This document shows, one piece after another, positions 17,865 through 26,721 of a stretch of 64,000 bases of DNA. The notes beneath the pieces are model-generated. The model saw only the letters and a program-made list of their open reading frames with translations, was not told the origin of the DNA and searched no databases. The DNA comes from Bacteroidales bacterium UBA5226 (GTDB lineage: Bacteria; Bacteroidota; Bacteroidia; Bacteroidales; UBA932). The stretch's first letter is position 1; every line of letters starts with the position of its first letter. The DNA lies in contig DHUU01000020.1 in NCBI GenBank assembly GCA_002409325.1, positions 158,980-222,979 on the forward strand, written 5' to 3'. The position numbers were made by a program, and so were the translations under genes.

Positions 17865-19379
17865 TCAGGCGGTCACCCGGGATGATTTTTCCCTGAAAAT
17901 CCACATACCTAAAAACACTAGCAACCCGTTAACTATCAGAACAGTAAACCCCAACCCGAAATGAAACCAGGCTTTGAATGCCAGGTCTGTCAGATAGCAC
18001 AGAACAGGGGCTGCCAGGGCAAGGTACGGGGTCACTTTGTCCCGGACCCGGTATTTTGTCAGGATTCCAAAAAAGAAAAATCCCAGCAACGGCCCGTAGG
18101 TATAGGCAGCCAACAGGTAAACCAGGTTGATTATTGCCTGGTTGTTGACAACGTACAGTATCAGGATGATGAGGAAGAACAACACAGCAAAAGACGCATG
18201 GATCATTTTTCGGATTCTGGCCTTCCGCTCCTGTGCCAGATCTTTCTTTTTGTTAAAACCAAGAAAATCGATACAGAAAGAAGTTGTCAGGGAGGTGAGT
18301 GCCCCGCCGGCACTGGGATACGATGCGGAAATCAGACCGATGATAAAAAAAAGACCCACACCCAGTCCAAGATACTGCGATGCAATCACGGGAAACAATT
18401 TGTCAGTCTGGGCTTTACTGAAATTGCCTATGGCATCGGCCAGCCCTATGCCCTGCATGCCTCCCAGGTGCTGGTTCACATATATGGCCATGACAGCCCC
18501 CAGTGTCAGGAATAAAATATTTACCAAAACCAGGGTGATGCTGGTCGTATAAATATTCTTCTGAGCCGATTTCAGATCTTTGCAGGTCAGGTTCTTCTGC
18601 ATCATCTCCTGGTCCAGCCCCGTCATGACTATGGTGATGAATATCCCGCTTATGAATTGCTTAACCGCATTGTTGGATGCACTCCAGTCCCAGTTGAACC
18701 AGCTGGAATAATCCGTTGCCACCACGGCACGTGTCATAGTGCCAAAATTCCAATCCATAGCCCTGACTATGGAAATTACCGTTAAAATGACAGCCAGAAT
18801 CATAAAGGTGGTTTGCAGCACGTCGGTCCAGATGATGGTTTTGACCCCTCCTCTGTAGGTGTATAGGAAAATCAGCAGCATGAACACGCCTGCCACTACC
18901 CAGAAAGGCACAGAACCCTCAGGCAGGAACGTGTGAAGGACCAGTACAACGATAAAGATCCTGACGGCTGCTCCCAGGATGCGTGAAACCATAAATACAG
19001 CCGCTCCCGTACGGTAGGTGGTAAACCCGAAACGGTTTTCAAGGTACGTGTATATGGATGTCACATTCATTTTGTAATAGAGCGGCAGTAAAACCCTGGC
19101 TATAACCAGATACCCTATTACAAAGCCTAGCACAAGGGGCATGTAGTAAAAATTTTCATTCATTACATTGCCCGGGACAGAGATGAAGGTTACCCCGCTT
19201 ATGGAAGTGCCTACCATTCCATAAGCCACAATGGGCCACGGGGATTTCTTATTCCCCAGAAAAAAGGAATTGCTGTCGGCTTTTCGCGAGGTGAGCCAGG
19301 AAATAAAAAAGAGCAGGGCCGTATATACTGCAAAAGCTGTTAACAGCCAGGAAAGCGGGAATGTATGTTCCATGTGCAA
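17865..19379 (-). CDS. Sodium:solute symporter, SSS family
   Basis: A 504-residue transporter with about 13 hydrophobic segments. SSS family hallmarks include GMVGTSISGVTFISVPGNVM in the second helix region, RVLLPLYYKMNVTSIYTYLENRFG, and TYRGGVKTIIWTDVLQT. It lies 7 bp after recR at the end of the MurQ/kinase operon. Known family substrates include sialic acid, glucose and proline. The context suggests MurNAc or another amino sugar here, which is inference. Confidence 0.88.
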   Translation of the reverse strand: MHMEHTFPLSWLLTAFAVYTALLFFISWLTSRKADSNSFFLGNKKSPWPIVAYGMVGTSISGVTFISVPGNVMNENFYYMPLVLGFVIGYLVIARVLLPLYYKMNVTSIYTYLENRFGFTTYRTGAAVFMVSRILGAAVRIFIVVLVLHTFLPEGSVPFWVVAGVFMLLIFLYTYRGGVKTIIWTDVLQTTFMILAVILTVISIVRAMDWNFGTMTRAVVATDYSSWFNWDWSASNNAVKQFISGIFITIVMTGLDQEMMQKNLTCKDLKSAQKNIYTTSITLVLVNILFLTLGAVMAIYVNQHLGGMQGIGLADAIGNFSKAQTDKLFPVIASQYLGLGVGLFFIIGLISASYPSAGGALTSLTTSFCIDFLGFNKKKDLAQERKARIRKMIHASFAVLFFLIILILYVVNNQAIINLVYLLAAYTYGPLLGFFFFGILTKYRVRDKVTPYLALAAPVLCYLTDLAFKAWFHFGLGFTVLIVNGLLVFLGMWIFREKSSRVTA

Positions 19380-19386
19380 AAAAGGA

Positions 19387-20004
19387 TTATTCGGGTTTAA
19401 AGGGCTGTCTGTTCTCTATAGACCTGCCTAAGGTAAGTTCATCTGTGTATTCCAGCTGGTCACCAAAGCCCACGCCCCGGGCAATGGTTGTGACAGACAG
19501 TTTGAATGGGACTATTTTTTTAAAGAGGTAAAAACACGTGGTCTCTCCTTCCATGGTCGTGCTCAGGGCAAGTACCACTTCCCTGACTCCTCCCCTGGCG
19601 AGCCTTTCCATGAGTGGTTCAACAGCCAGGTCGGCCGGGCCTATGCCATCTATTGGGGATATGATGCCGCCCAGTACGTGGTATAAACCCTTATAGCGTC
19701 CGGTATGTTCAATGCTCATCACATCCCGTACATTTTCCACAACACAAATGATTCCGAGGTCGCGGTCAGGGTTGGAACAAACCGGACACAGGGCAGCATC
19801 GGATATCATTCGGCACTGGGAACAATAAACAACGTTCCTGCGTAAATCTGTTATGCTTTGTGCCAGGTTTTCTGCCTCTTCTTCTTCCTGTCTAAGCAGG
19901 TGCAGCGCCAGCCTCAGGGCCGATTTTGGGCCTATGCCGGGAAGGCGTGAAAAGGCATCCACCGCCTTTTGCAGCAAATCGGAGACGTAACGGGGCTCAA
20001 ACAT
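19387..20004 (-). CDS. recR: Recombination mediator RecR
   Basis: A 205-residue protein with an N-terminal helix-hairpin-helix (FSRLPGIGPKSALRLALHLL), a four-Cys zinc finger (CSQCRMISDAALCPVCSN, about residues 57-74) and a Toprim domain (ICVVENVRDVMSIEHTGRY, then LALSTTMEGETTCFYLFKKI). It loads RecA at gaps together with RecO. It overlaps murQ by 8 bp and precedes the symporter by 7 bp, an unexpected place for a repair gene inside a sugar-salvage operon. Confidence 0.96.
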   Translation of the reverse strand: MFEPRYVSDLLQKAVDAFSRLPGIGPKSALRLALHLLRQEEEEAENLAQSITDLRRNVVYCSQCRMISDAALCPVCSNPDRDLGIICVVENVRDVMSIEHTGRYKGLYHVLGGIISPIDGIGPADLAVEPLMERLARGGVREVVLALSTTMEGETTCFYLFKKIVPFKLSVTTIARGVGFGDQLEYTDELTLGRSIENRQPFKPE

Positions 20005-20821
20005 GGCTATTGTTTTTCACGGCGTGAACTGCCGAGCGCACCGTCCCATATTGCAACAGCAGGGAACGCGCCTTGCCGTAGTCTTCAATCCCTGTATCTT
20101 CCATGATCATTTTGGTGCCCCTGTCAATGAGTTTGGCATTGGAGAGCTGCATATCCACCATCTTGTTTCCCACCACATGCCCCAGGCGGATCATGACAGT
20201 CGTGGATATCATATTTAGTATCAGTTTCTGAGCGGTACCCGATTTCATTCTTGTAGAACCTGTGACAAACTCCGGACCCACAACGGCAACTATGGGAATT
20301 TCGGCCTCCAGTGTTAACGGGGATCCGGGATTGCAGGTTATGCACGCTGTCAGCAATCCCATACGCCGGGCATTGCGAAGGGCCCCTATCACGTAAGGTG
20401 TCGTCCCCGAAGCAGCAATTCCCACCACCACATCGTTGATTCCGATATGGTGATCCCTGAGTTCCTCCCAACCTGCTTCCAGGCTGTCCTCGGCCTTTTC
20501 TACCGCTTTGCGTATGGCTGCATCCCCTCCGGCTATCAGGCCGATAACCAGATCGTACGGAGCTCCGAAAGTAGGGGGAATTTCCGAGGCGTCCAGAATG
20601 CCCAGCCTGCCGCTGGTCCCCGCTCCCATGTAAAACATCCTTCCGCCATCCCTGATGCGGGCAACAATTCCTTCCACCAGCTTCTCAATGTCCGGGATGC
20701 AGGGGATAATCGCAGAAGGGACAGTCTGGTCCTCCTTGTTGATGTTTTCCAGCAATTCCCTTACAGACATCCTTTCCAGATGATCGTACCGCGACCGTTG
20801 TTCTGTTAATTTCTGTATCAT
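19997..20821 (-). CDS. murQ: N-acetylmuramic acid 6-phosphate etherase MurQ
   Basis: A 274-residue SIS-domain etherase with GAGTSGRLGILDASEIPPTFG (residues about 61-81), IAGGDAAIRKAVEKAEDS (catalytic Glu region), VVGIAASGTTPYVIGAL and EFVTGSTRMKSGTAQKLILNMIST. It splits MurNAc-6-phosphate into GlcNAc-6-phosphate and D-lactate in peptidoglycan recycling. It overlaps the upstream kinase by 4 bp and recR by 8 bp. Confidence 0.96.
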   Translation of the reverse strand: MIQKLTEQRSRYDHLERMSVRELLENINKEDQTVPSAIIPCIPDIEKLVEGIVARIRDGGRMFYMGAGTSGRLGILDASEIPPTFGAPYDLVIGLIAGGDAAIRKAVEKAEDSLEAGWEELRDHHIGINDVVVGIAASGTTPYVIGALRNARRMGLLTACITCNPGSPLTLEAEIPIVAVVGPEFVTGSTRMKSGTAQKLILNMISTTVMIRLGHVVGNKMVDMQLSNAKLIDRGTKMIMEDTGIEDYGKARSLLLQYGTVRSAVHAVKNNSHV

Positions 20822-21669
20822 TCCTGTTGGGCAATAAGATTCCTGTGGTATGCCACCAGGCCTTCAATGGGGGTACGCACAATCTTCCCCACCTGCATCC
20901 CGTGCCGGGCAGCCGACGCCAATACTTCTTCCCTGAAATAATGGGCAACCGAACCTACAATATTCACCGGATAGGTCTTGTAGTCATAATGGATAATGTT
21001 GCGCGAGAAAAATTCATCAAAGGCTTTCCCAAGAAACTCCTGAACGTAGGGATGCGACTGGTGATCCCCCAGAAACAAGGTGAATGAAGCCAGGAACCTG
21101 TTGGGCATGGGCTGCCTGTAGACTTTTTCTATGATATCCAGTAGCCCTAGTTTGTATTGTTTTTCAAAAGCCTCACTCAAATCTTCGGGCAGCATCTTTT
21201 TCAGGTAATCGGAAACGAGCTTTTTCCCAAGTACCGCCCCACCGCCTTCATCTCCCAGGATGTATCCGCAGGCCGGTACGTTATCCACGATCTTTTGACC
21301 ATCATAAAAACACGAATTGGCTCCAGTGCCCAGTATGGCGGCAATGCCTTTTTCGGACCCGCAAAGACACCGTGCAGCAGCTAGCAGATCTGAGTTGGCT
21401 TCAACCATACACCCGGCGAATGCCTTCTGAAAAGAACGTGTCAGGATGTCAATCTTATCCTCTCCGGCCACTCCTGCCCCGTAAAAAAACACCTGGCTTA
21501 CATCCCCCCGTATGGCCGGTTTAAGGCTTAATTCAATAGTTCTGAGAATATCCTGTTCAGAAACAAAAAAAGGATTGATTCCTACTGTCTGGATGGCCTG
21601 AATAGTCCCGTCCCTGTGTACTACCCTCCAGGCAACTTTGGTAGATCCGCTGTCTGCAACCAATATCAT
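20818..21669 (-). CDS. BadF/BadG-type N-acetyl amino sugar kinase
   Basis: A 283-residue ASKHA-fold kinase with phosphate-1 motif LVADSGSTKVAWRVV, then GAGVAGEDK, GTGANSCFYDG and ILGDEGGGAVLGKKL. The family includes GlcNAc kinases and the MurNAc kinase (MurK) of Tannerella. The next gene is murQ, which needs MurNAc-6-phosphate, so a MurNAc or dual MurNAc/GlcNAc kinase is likely. The frame extends to 21855, but the ATG at 21669 starts right at the phosphate-binding motif and follows a promoter box. Confidence 0.85.
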   Translation of the reverse strand: MILVADSGSTKVAWRVVHRDGTIQAIQTVGINPFFVSEQDILRTIELSLKPAIRGDVSQVFFYGAGVAGEDKIDILTRSFQKAFAGCMVEANSDLLAAARCLCGSEKGIAAILGTGANSCFYDGQKIVDNVPACGYILGDEGGGAVLGKKLVSDYLKKMLPEDLSEAFEKQYKLGLLDIIEKVYRQPMPNRFLASFTLFLGDHQSHPYVQEFLGKAFDEFFSRNIIHYDYKTYPVNIVGSVAHYFREEVLASAARHGMQVGKIVRTPIEGLVAYHRNLIAQQE

Positions 21670-21692
21670 AATGACCCTGTTTAATGAGGTTA

Positions 21693-21700
21693 CAAATTTA
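21693..21700 (-). promoter_or_regulatory. Promoter -7 box of the kinase-murQ-recR-symporter operon
   Basis: The minus strand reads TAAATTTG, about 24 bp before the ATG at 21669. It is divergent from the acyl-CoA synthetase promoter 22 bp away. Confidence 0.5.
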
Positions 21701-21722
21701 GATAAATTGCGAAACAAATTGC

Positions 21723-21730
21723 TAACTTTG
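21723..21730 (+). promoter_or_regulatory. Promoter -7 box of the acyl-CoA synthetase gene
   Basis: TAACTTTG matches TAnnTTTG and lies 21 bp before the ATG at 21752. Confidence 0.55.
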
Positions 21731-21751
21731 TAGGATAAACACGCACTATTA

Positions 21752-23812
21752 ATGATTACAAAAGAATTGCTCAACCCAAAAAGCATTGTGGTCGTAGGAG
21801 GGTCCAATGACTTGCACAAACCCGGTGGAAAGGTGATTAAAAATCTGATAGACACCCGTTACCCTGGAAAACTTTATGCTGTTAACCCAAAAGCTGATTC
21901 CGTACAGGATCTGCCCTGTTTTCACACGGTGGAAGAGGTTCCCGGTGCAGAAGTAGCCATCCTGGCCATTCCGGCTGCTTATTGCCTGCAGGCTGTTGAA
22001 ACGCTTTGTTCCACTAAAGGCACAAAAGGGATCATCATCTTTTCGGCCGGTTTCTCGGAAGAAAGCCCGGAAGGGGCTGCACTCGAAAAAAAGATACGCA
22101 CGGTAGCAGACCAATACAATGCGACGCTCATAGGTCCAAACTGCGTAGGGTATATGAATGAGCATTATGCAGGGGTGTTCACCTCACCCATACCACACTT
22201 TGTGCCCGACAGCATAGACTTGATTTCCGGTTCCGGGGCAACGGCCCTGTTCATCATAGATGCGGCTGTCCAGCTTGGCATCCCCTTTGCCAATGTATTC
22301 TCTGTAGGGAATTCTGCCCAGACCGGCATGGAAGAAGTCCTGGAATACATGGACCAAAGTTACGTGCATGGTAAAAGTGCTCCTGTAAAGCTGATCTATG
22401 CTGAAAGCATCAAAAATCCCCTCAAATTATGGAAACACGCCGCTTCCCTGTACCGCAAGGGGGCCAGAATCGCTGCCGTAAAAGCCGGCTCTTCAGAAGC
22501 CGGAAGCCGGGCCGCCTCATCACATACCGGAGCCCTGGCCAGCCCGGATAGCGCAGTAACGGCCCTGTTTGAAAAAGCCGGCATTATCCGCTGCAACGGC
22601 AGGAACCAGCTCCTGACCGTAGCGTGCATTCTGCTTAAAGGTGTTCCAAAAGGGAAAAGCATGTGCGTTATCACACATGCGGGAGGACCTGCGGTCATGC
22701 TTACCGATGTGCTATCAGAGAACGGGATAGGGGTCCCTACACTGGAAGAAAGTAAAAGAAAAATATTGCTTCCAAAACTATTCCCCGGCTCCTCTGCGGC
22801 CAATCCCATAGACTTTCTGGCAACAGGCACTGCACAGCAGTTAGGGGAGATCATTGATTTTGTAGAGGGCCAGTGCCCCGAATATGACGGAATGGCTGTA
22901 ATATTTGGATCTCCCGGTCTTAACAGTGTATTTGATGTCTACGACCTGCTCCACATTAAAATGTCCCAATGCAGCAAACCCGTCTACCCCATATTCCCGT
23001 CAGCACTCAATGTTGTGGAAGAGATCCGGGAATTTCAGAAAAAAGGAAGGCTCTATTTCCCCGACGAGGTTGTGTTTGGCTCGGCTTTGTCTAAGGTGTT
23101 GAACACCCCGCTCCCGGTTCCGGAAGATATTGAGTTGCCGGAGATAGATGAACAGGCCGTCCGCCGGATCGTGGACAGTGCTTCTGAAGGATACCTGCCG
23201 CCAGCCCAGATTAGTGCCCTGCTGGATGCCGCCGGGATCCCCGGGGCAAGAGAAGCTGTTGCCCATAATGAAAAGGAATTGGCCGCTGCCGCAGCCCGGG
23301 TGGGATTCCCCCTGGTTATGAAGGTCGTCGGCCCGGTGCACAAATCTGATGTGGGTGGAGTCAGGCTGAACATTTGCGATGAGCAAACGTTGCACGAAGT
23401 CTTCAGGGAAATGATCAGCATAAAGGACACCACCGCCATCCTGCTCCAGTCACAACTTACGGGCAGGGAACTTTTCATAGGGGCCAAAAGGGAACCTTTA
23501 TTCGGCCATACGATAGTCTGCGGCCTGGGAGGAATTTTTGTGGAAGTCCTCAAAGACATAAGTACCGGGCTTAGCCCGCTTTCCGCAACAGAAGCCGCCC
23601 GGATGGTACGCAATCTGAAAGGATACGGTCTGATCCGGGGTGCCCGGGGTCAGGAAGGGGTGAACGAAGATCTGTTCATACAGGCCATCTGCCGCGTATC
23701 GGCATTGTGCCGGTGCGCTCCCGAAATTGCAGAAATGGACCTGAATCCGCTTCTGGGAACAGCGCGTGCCGTAGTAGCAGTAGACGCCAGGATAAGGATC
23801 TCACGTACATGA
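21752..23812 (+). CDS. ADP-forming acetate/acyl-CoA synthetase (fused alpha-beta)
   Basis: A 686-residue fusion of both subunits of the NDP-forming acyl-CoA synthetase. It has a CoA-binding domain (SIVVVGGSNDLHKPGGKVIKNL, about 10-31), succinyl-CoA ligase-like domains with the phospho-His loop in SRAASSHTGALASPD (about residue 257), and a C-terminal ATP-grasp domain (GFPLVMKVVGPVHKSDVGGVRLN, from about 475). It converts acyl-CoA, ADP and phosphate to acid, CoA and ATP. Lying just before the korDABC genes, it would take up the acyl-CoA they make. Confidence 0.93.
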   Translation: MITKELLNPKSIVVVGGSNDLHKPGGKVIKNLIDTRYPGKLYAVNPKADSVQDLPCFHTVEEVPGAEVAILAIPAAYCLQAVETLCSTKGTKGIIIFSAGFSEESPEGAALEKKIRTVADQYNATLIGPNCVGYMNEHYAGVFTSPIPHFVPDSIDLISGSGATALFIIDAAVQLGIPFANVFSVGNSAQTGMEEVLEYMDQSYVHGKSAPVKLIYAESIKNPLKLWKHAASLYRKGARIAAVKAGSSEAGSRAASSHTGALASPDSAVTALFEKAGIIRCNGRNQLLTVACILLKGVPKGKSMCVITHAGGPAVMLTDVLSENGIGVPTLEESKRKILLPKLFPGSSAANPIDFLATGTAQQLGEIIDFVEGQCPEYDGMAVIFGSPGLNSVFDVYDLLHIKMSQCSKPVYPIFPSALNVVEEIREFQKKGRLYFPDEVVFGSALSKVLNTPLPVPEDIELPEIDEQAVRRIVDSASEGYLPPAQISALLDAAGIPGAREAVAHNEKELAAAAARVGFPLVMKVVGPVHKSDVGGVRLNICDEQTLHEVFREMISIKDTTAILLQSQLTGRELFIGAKREPLFGHTIVCGLGGIFVEVLKDISTGLSPLSATEAARMVRNLKGYGLIRGARGQEGVNEDLFIQAICRVSALCRCAPEIAEMDLNPLLGTARAVVAVDARIRISRT

Positions 23813-23961
23813 TCAGAAGGTTGCTTGCATGGTTTAAGAGCCAGTCTCCGGGGGTACAGGTCATGATTATCACGATCCCTTTGCTCCTGCTGGCTATCCT
23901 GCTCAGCTGGGACAGGGTGTGGGAAGGCGTAAAGAAAGGTTTTTCCTTTTTTAGCAAGTAA
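23809..23961 (+). CDS. Small single-pass membrane protein, unknown function
   Basis: A 50-residue frame starting at the ATGA that overlaps the stop of the acyl-CoA synthetase. It has a basic start (MIRRLLAWFKS), one hydrophobic span (VQVMIITIPLLLLAILLSW) and a basic amphipathic tail ending in FFSK. The coupling, the clear membrane span and the following intergenic gap make it a likely real gene. No function can be given. Confidence 0.6.
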   Translation: MIRRLLAWFKSQSPGVQVMIITIPLLLLAILLSWDRVWEGVKKGFSFFSK

Positions 23962-23988
23962 AATGTAAGCAATTTTAAAAATTCGCTT

Positions 23989-23996
23989 TATATTTG
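23989..23996 (+). promoter_or_regulatory. Promoter -7 box of the korDABC operon
   Basis: TATATTTG lies 39 bp before the ferredoxin-subunit ATG at 24035. Confidence 0.55.
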
Positions 23997-24034
23997 TAAG
24001 TATTTTTGATAAACAACTTATAATTTCAATTAAT

Positions 24035-24256
24035 ATGGCATTCAAAGGCGCTATTGTAGTAGACATTGAAAGATGCAAGGGATGCAGCGTTTGTGTGGTA
24101 AATTGCCCCACTCAAACGATTGCCCTGGCAAAAAAGGTTAACAGCAAAGGTTATCCTTATTCCTATATGGAGAACCCGGATAATTGCACCGGTTGCGGAA
24201 ATTGTGCAACCGTATGTCCGGATTCTGTGATTACTGTATACAGAGTTAAAATATAA
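24035..24256 (+). CDS. korD: 2-oxoacid:ferredoxin oxidoreductase, ferredoxin (delta) subunit
   Basis: A 73-residue 2[4Fe-4S] ferredoxin. The two cluster motifs are visible: CKGCSVCVVNCP and CTGCGNCATVCP. It passes electrons from the TPP-bound intermediate to ferredoxin. First gene of a four-gene set on one transcript, 13 bp before the alpha subunit. Confidence 0.92.
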   Translation: MAFKGAIVVDIERCKGCSVCVVNCPTQTIALAKKVNSKGYPYSYMENPDNCTGCGNCATVCPDSVITVYRVKI

Positions 24257-24269
24257 CAAAAGGAATACT

Positions 24270-25352
24270 ATGGCAGAAAAATTATTGAAGAAAGGGAACG
24301 AGGCCATTGCCCTGGCCGCCATCCGTTACGGTGCGGACGGGTATTTTGGTTACCCCATTACCCCTCAGAGCGAAGTGATGGAGACCCTGATGGAAGAGAT
24401 GCCCTGGGAAACGACCGGAATGGTAGTCCTGCAGGCAGAAAGTGAAACGTCTTCCATTAACATGCTCTACGGTGGAGCCTGCTGCGGGAAGAAAGTTATG
24501 ACCTCCTCATCCAGCCCCGGTATCAGCCTAATGTGCGAGGGTATGTCCTATATGGCCGGTGCAGAATTACCGTGCCTGGTGGTCAATGTGATCCGCGGCG
24601 GTCCCGGACTGGGTACCATCCAACCGGCCCAGGGAGATTATTTTCAGTCGGTTAAGGGTGGCGGTCACGGCGATTACAAGATCATAGTACTGGCTCCTGC
24701 CTCGGTTCAGGAAATGTACGATTTTGTTGGTCTGGGTTTTGAATTGGCATTCAAATACCGCAATCCGGTGCTGATCCTGTCTGACGGTGCTATTGGCCAA
24801 ATGATGGAAAAAGTAGAATTGCGCGAACCGGTCAGACGCCTTACAGACCAGGAAATTGCAGAAAAATACGGCCATTGGGCAACCGTGGGCAAACCCGCCA
24901 GCCGTCACGGAAATATCATCTCTTCCCTTTCCCTGGCGGCTTCCGAGATGGAAGCCATAAACCTCCGGCTCCAGGAAAAATTCCAGAAGATGAGGGAAAA
25001 CGAAGTACGTTTTGAAAAAATGATGTGCGACGATGCAGAATACATGCTGGTAGCATTCGGAAGTTCTGCCCGTATTTGTGAGGGCACCCTGGAAATTGCC
25101 CGCGAAAAAGGGATTCGGCTGGGATTGCTCAGGCCCATCACCCTGTTTCCTTTTCCCGAACAGGCCATTCGTGAGATGTTGCCGCAGCTCAAGGGCATCA
25201 TGTCAGTAGAACTAAACTCGGGTCAGATGGTAGAAGACGTACGCCTGGCCGTCAACGGAACTGTACCTGTGGAATTCTACGGAAGGATGGGCGGATCCAT
25301 ATTCTCTCCTGAAGAAGTATTCGGAGCCTTAACTAAGAAATTCAACCTGTAA
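24270..25352 (+). CDS. korA: 2-oxoacid:ferredoxin oxidoreductase, alpha subunit (KorA/VorB type)
   Basis: A 360-residue subunit with the pyrimidine-binding domain of 2-oxoacid oxidoreductases: GNEAIALAAIRYGADGYFGYPITPQSEVMETL, then ETSSINMLYGGACCGKKVMTSSSSPG. The transketolase-C-like part follows from about 245 (YMLVAFGSSARICEGTLEIA). It oxidises a 2-oxoacid to acyl-CoA and CO2 with the beta subunit. Bacteroidota homologues are annotated as 2-oxoglutarate or branched-chain oxoacid enzymes; which substrate applies is not visible. Confidence 0.9.
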   Translation: MAEKLLKKGNEAIALAAIRYGADGYFGYPITPQSEVMETLMEEMPWETTGMVVLQAESETSSINMLYGGACCGKKVMTSSSSPGISLMCEGMSYMAGAELPCLVVNVIRGGPGLGTIQPAQGDYFQSVKGGGHGDYKIIVLAPASVQEMYDFVGLGFELAFKYRNPVLILSDGAIGQMMEKVELREPVRRLTDQEIAEKYGHWATVGKPASRHGNIISSLSLAASEMEAINLRLQEKFQKMRENEVRFEKMMCDDAEYMLVAFGSSARICEGTLEIAREKGIRLGLLRPITLFPFPEQAIREMLPQLKGIMSVELNSGQMVEDVRLAVNGTVPVEFYGRMGGSIFSPEEVFGALTKKFNL

Positions 25353-25363
25353 TCGCAATCATT

Positions 25364-26125
25364 ATGGACGTTAAAGATATCATTAAACCTGAAAATCTGG
25401 TATACAACAAAAGCAAAGTGCTGACAGATACAATCATGCACTATTGTCCCGGTTGCAGTCATGGCGTGGTTCATAAATTACTGGCAGAGGTCATTGAAGA
25501 CATGGGAATCCAGGACAACGCCATTGGTGTCTCTCCGGTGGGTTGTGCCGTTTTTGCCTATAAATATATCAATATTGACTGGCAACAGGCTGCACACGGA
25601 CGCGCCCCCGCACTGGCTACCGCTACAAAGAGACTATATCCCGATAAATACGTCTTTACCTATCAGGGAGACGGTGACCTTGCCTCTATCGGCACGGCAG
25701 AGATCATGCACGCCTGCAACCGTGGAGAAAACATTGTTGTCATATTCATTAACAACGCCATATATGGGATGACCGGGGGACAAATGGCCCCTACTACCCT
25801 TCTGGGGATGAAAACAGCTACAACTCCCTACGGACGCAGGGCCGATCTTAACGGATACCCGTTCAAGATCACTGAACTGATAGCCCAACTGGAAGGAACC
25901 TGTTATGTGACACGTCAGTCTGTCCAGAATCCGGGCAGTGTCAGAAAAGCAAAAAAAGCCATACGGAAGGCTTTCGAAAACTCGGCACAGAAAAAAGGAA
26001 CATCCTTTATTGAGATCGTTTCTGCCTGCAATTCCAACTGGAAAATGACTCCGGTACAGGCCAATAAGTGGATGGAAGAAAACATGTTCCCGTTTTATCC
26101 CCTGGGAGACATAAAAGACAGATAA
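25364..26125 (+). CDS. korB: 2-oxoacid:ferredoxin oxidoreductase, TPP-binding beta subunit
   Basis: A 253-residue subunit with the cluster-proximal YCPGCSHGVVHKLLAEV, the TPP/Mg motif GDGDLASIGTAEIMHACNR followed by NNAIYGMTGGQMAPTT, and CNSNWKMTP near the end. It binds thiamine diphosphate and, with the alpha subunit, forms the active site. It starts 11 bp after korA and ends 2 bp before korC. Confidence 0.93.
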   Translation: MDVKDIIKPENLVYNKSKVLTDTIMHYCPGCSHGVVHKLLAEVIEDMGIQDNAIGVSPVGCAVFAYKYINIDWQQAAHGRAPALATATKRLYPDKYVFTYQGDGDLASIGTAEIMHACNRGENIVVIFINNAIYGMTGGQMAPTTLLGMKTATTPYGRRADLNGYPFKITELIAQLEGTCYVTRQSVQNPGSVRKAKKAIRKAFENSAQKKGTSFIEIVSACNSNWKMTPVQANKWMEENMFPFYPLGDIKDR

Positions 26126-26127
26126 TT

Positions 26128-26673
26128 ATGAAAGAAGAATTGATTATAGCAGGTTTTGGAGGACAAGGTGTCCTCTCTATGGGCAAAATCCTTGCCTATT
26201 CAGGAATCATGCAGGATAAAGAGGTCACCTGGATGCCTTCCTATGGCCCCGAAATGCGCGGGGGAACGGCCAACGTGACGGTAATCATCAGTGACAAACG
26301 TATAAGCTCTCCCATCCTCCAGTGGTGTGATACAGCCATCGTGCTCAACCAGCAGTCCATGGACAAGTTTGAACCCATGGTCAAGAAAGGGGGCCTGTTG
26401 CTTTACGACCCCAACGGCATATCACGCCATCCGGTGCGCAAAGACATTAAGGTCTGCTCCATAGCGGCAGCCGATTTGTCAAACCGGATGGAGATGTCCA
26501 AGGCTTTTAACATGGTCGTTCTGGGCGCCTATCTGAAAATGAAACCCATCCTGGAAAAAGACAATGTGATCAGGGGCCTGAAGAAGTCCCTGCCAGAAAG
26601 GTATCATGATCTGATCCCTATGAACGAGAAGGCCATAGAGCTGGGAATGAAAGAAGTAAAAGAGGTCATTTAG
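26128..26673 (+). CDS. korC: 2-oxoacid:ferredoxin oxidoreductase, gamma subunit
   Basis: A 181-residue gamma subunit starting EELIIAGFGGQGVLSMGKILAYSG, then SYGPEMRGGTANVTVIIS, both family signatures. The frame extends upstream to 26068, inside korB. The ATG at 26128 gives the standard N-terminus. The stop codon lies inside the operon's terminator hairpin. Confidence 0.92.
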   Translation: MKEELIIAGFGGQGVLSMGKILAYSGIMQDKEVTWMPSYGPEMRGGTANVTVIISDKRISSPILQWCDTAIVLNQQSMDKFEPMVKKGGLLLYDPNGISRHPVRKDIKVCSIAAADLSNRMEMSKAFNMVVLGAYLKMKPILEKDNVIRGLKKSLPERYHDLIPMNEKAIELGMKEVKEVI

Positions 26674-26687
26674 ACCTCTTTTTTTAT
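26660..26687 (+). terminator. Intrinsic terminator of the korDABC operon
   Basis: AGAGGTC pairs with GACCTCT around a loop of about five bases that includes the korC stop codon, followed by a run of seven or more T. A classic rho-independent terminator folded over the end of the coding region. Confidence 0.85.
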
Positions 26688-26702
26688 TCGCTAAAAATGC
26701 AT

Positions 26703-26710
26703 TATCTTTG
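26703..26710 (+). promoter_or_regulatory. Promoter -7 box of the zapB-like/zapA operon
   Basis: TATCTTTG sits right after the korC terminator and 11 bp before the ATG at 26722, so the leader is only about 6 nt. Confidence 0.6.
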
Positions 26711-26721
26711 CTTAACGGACA

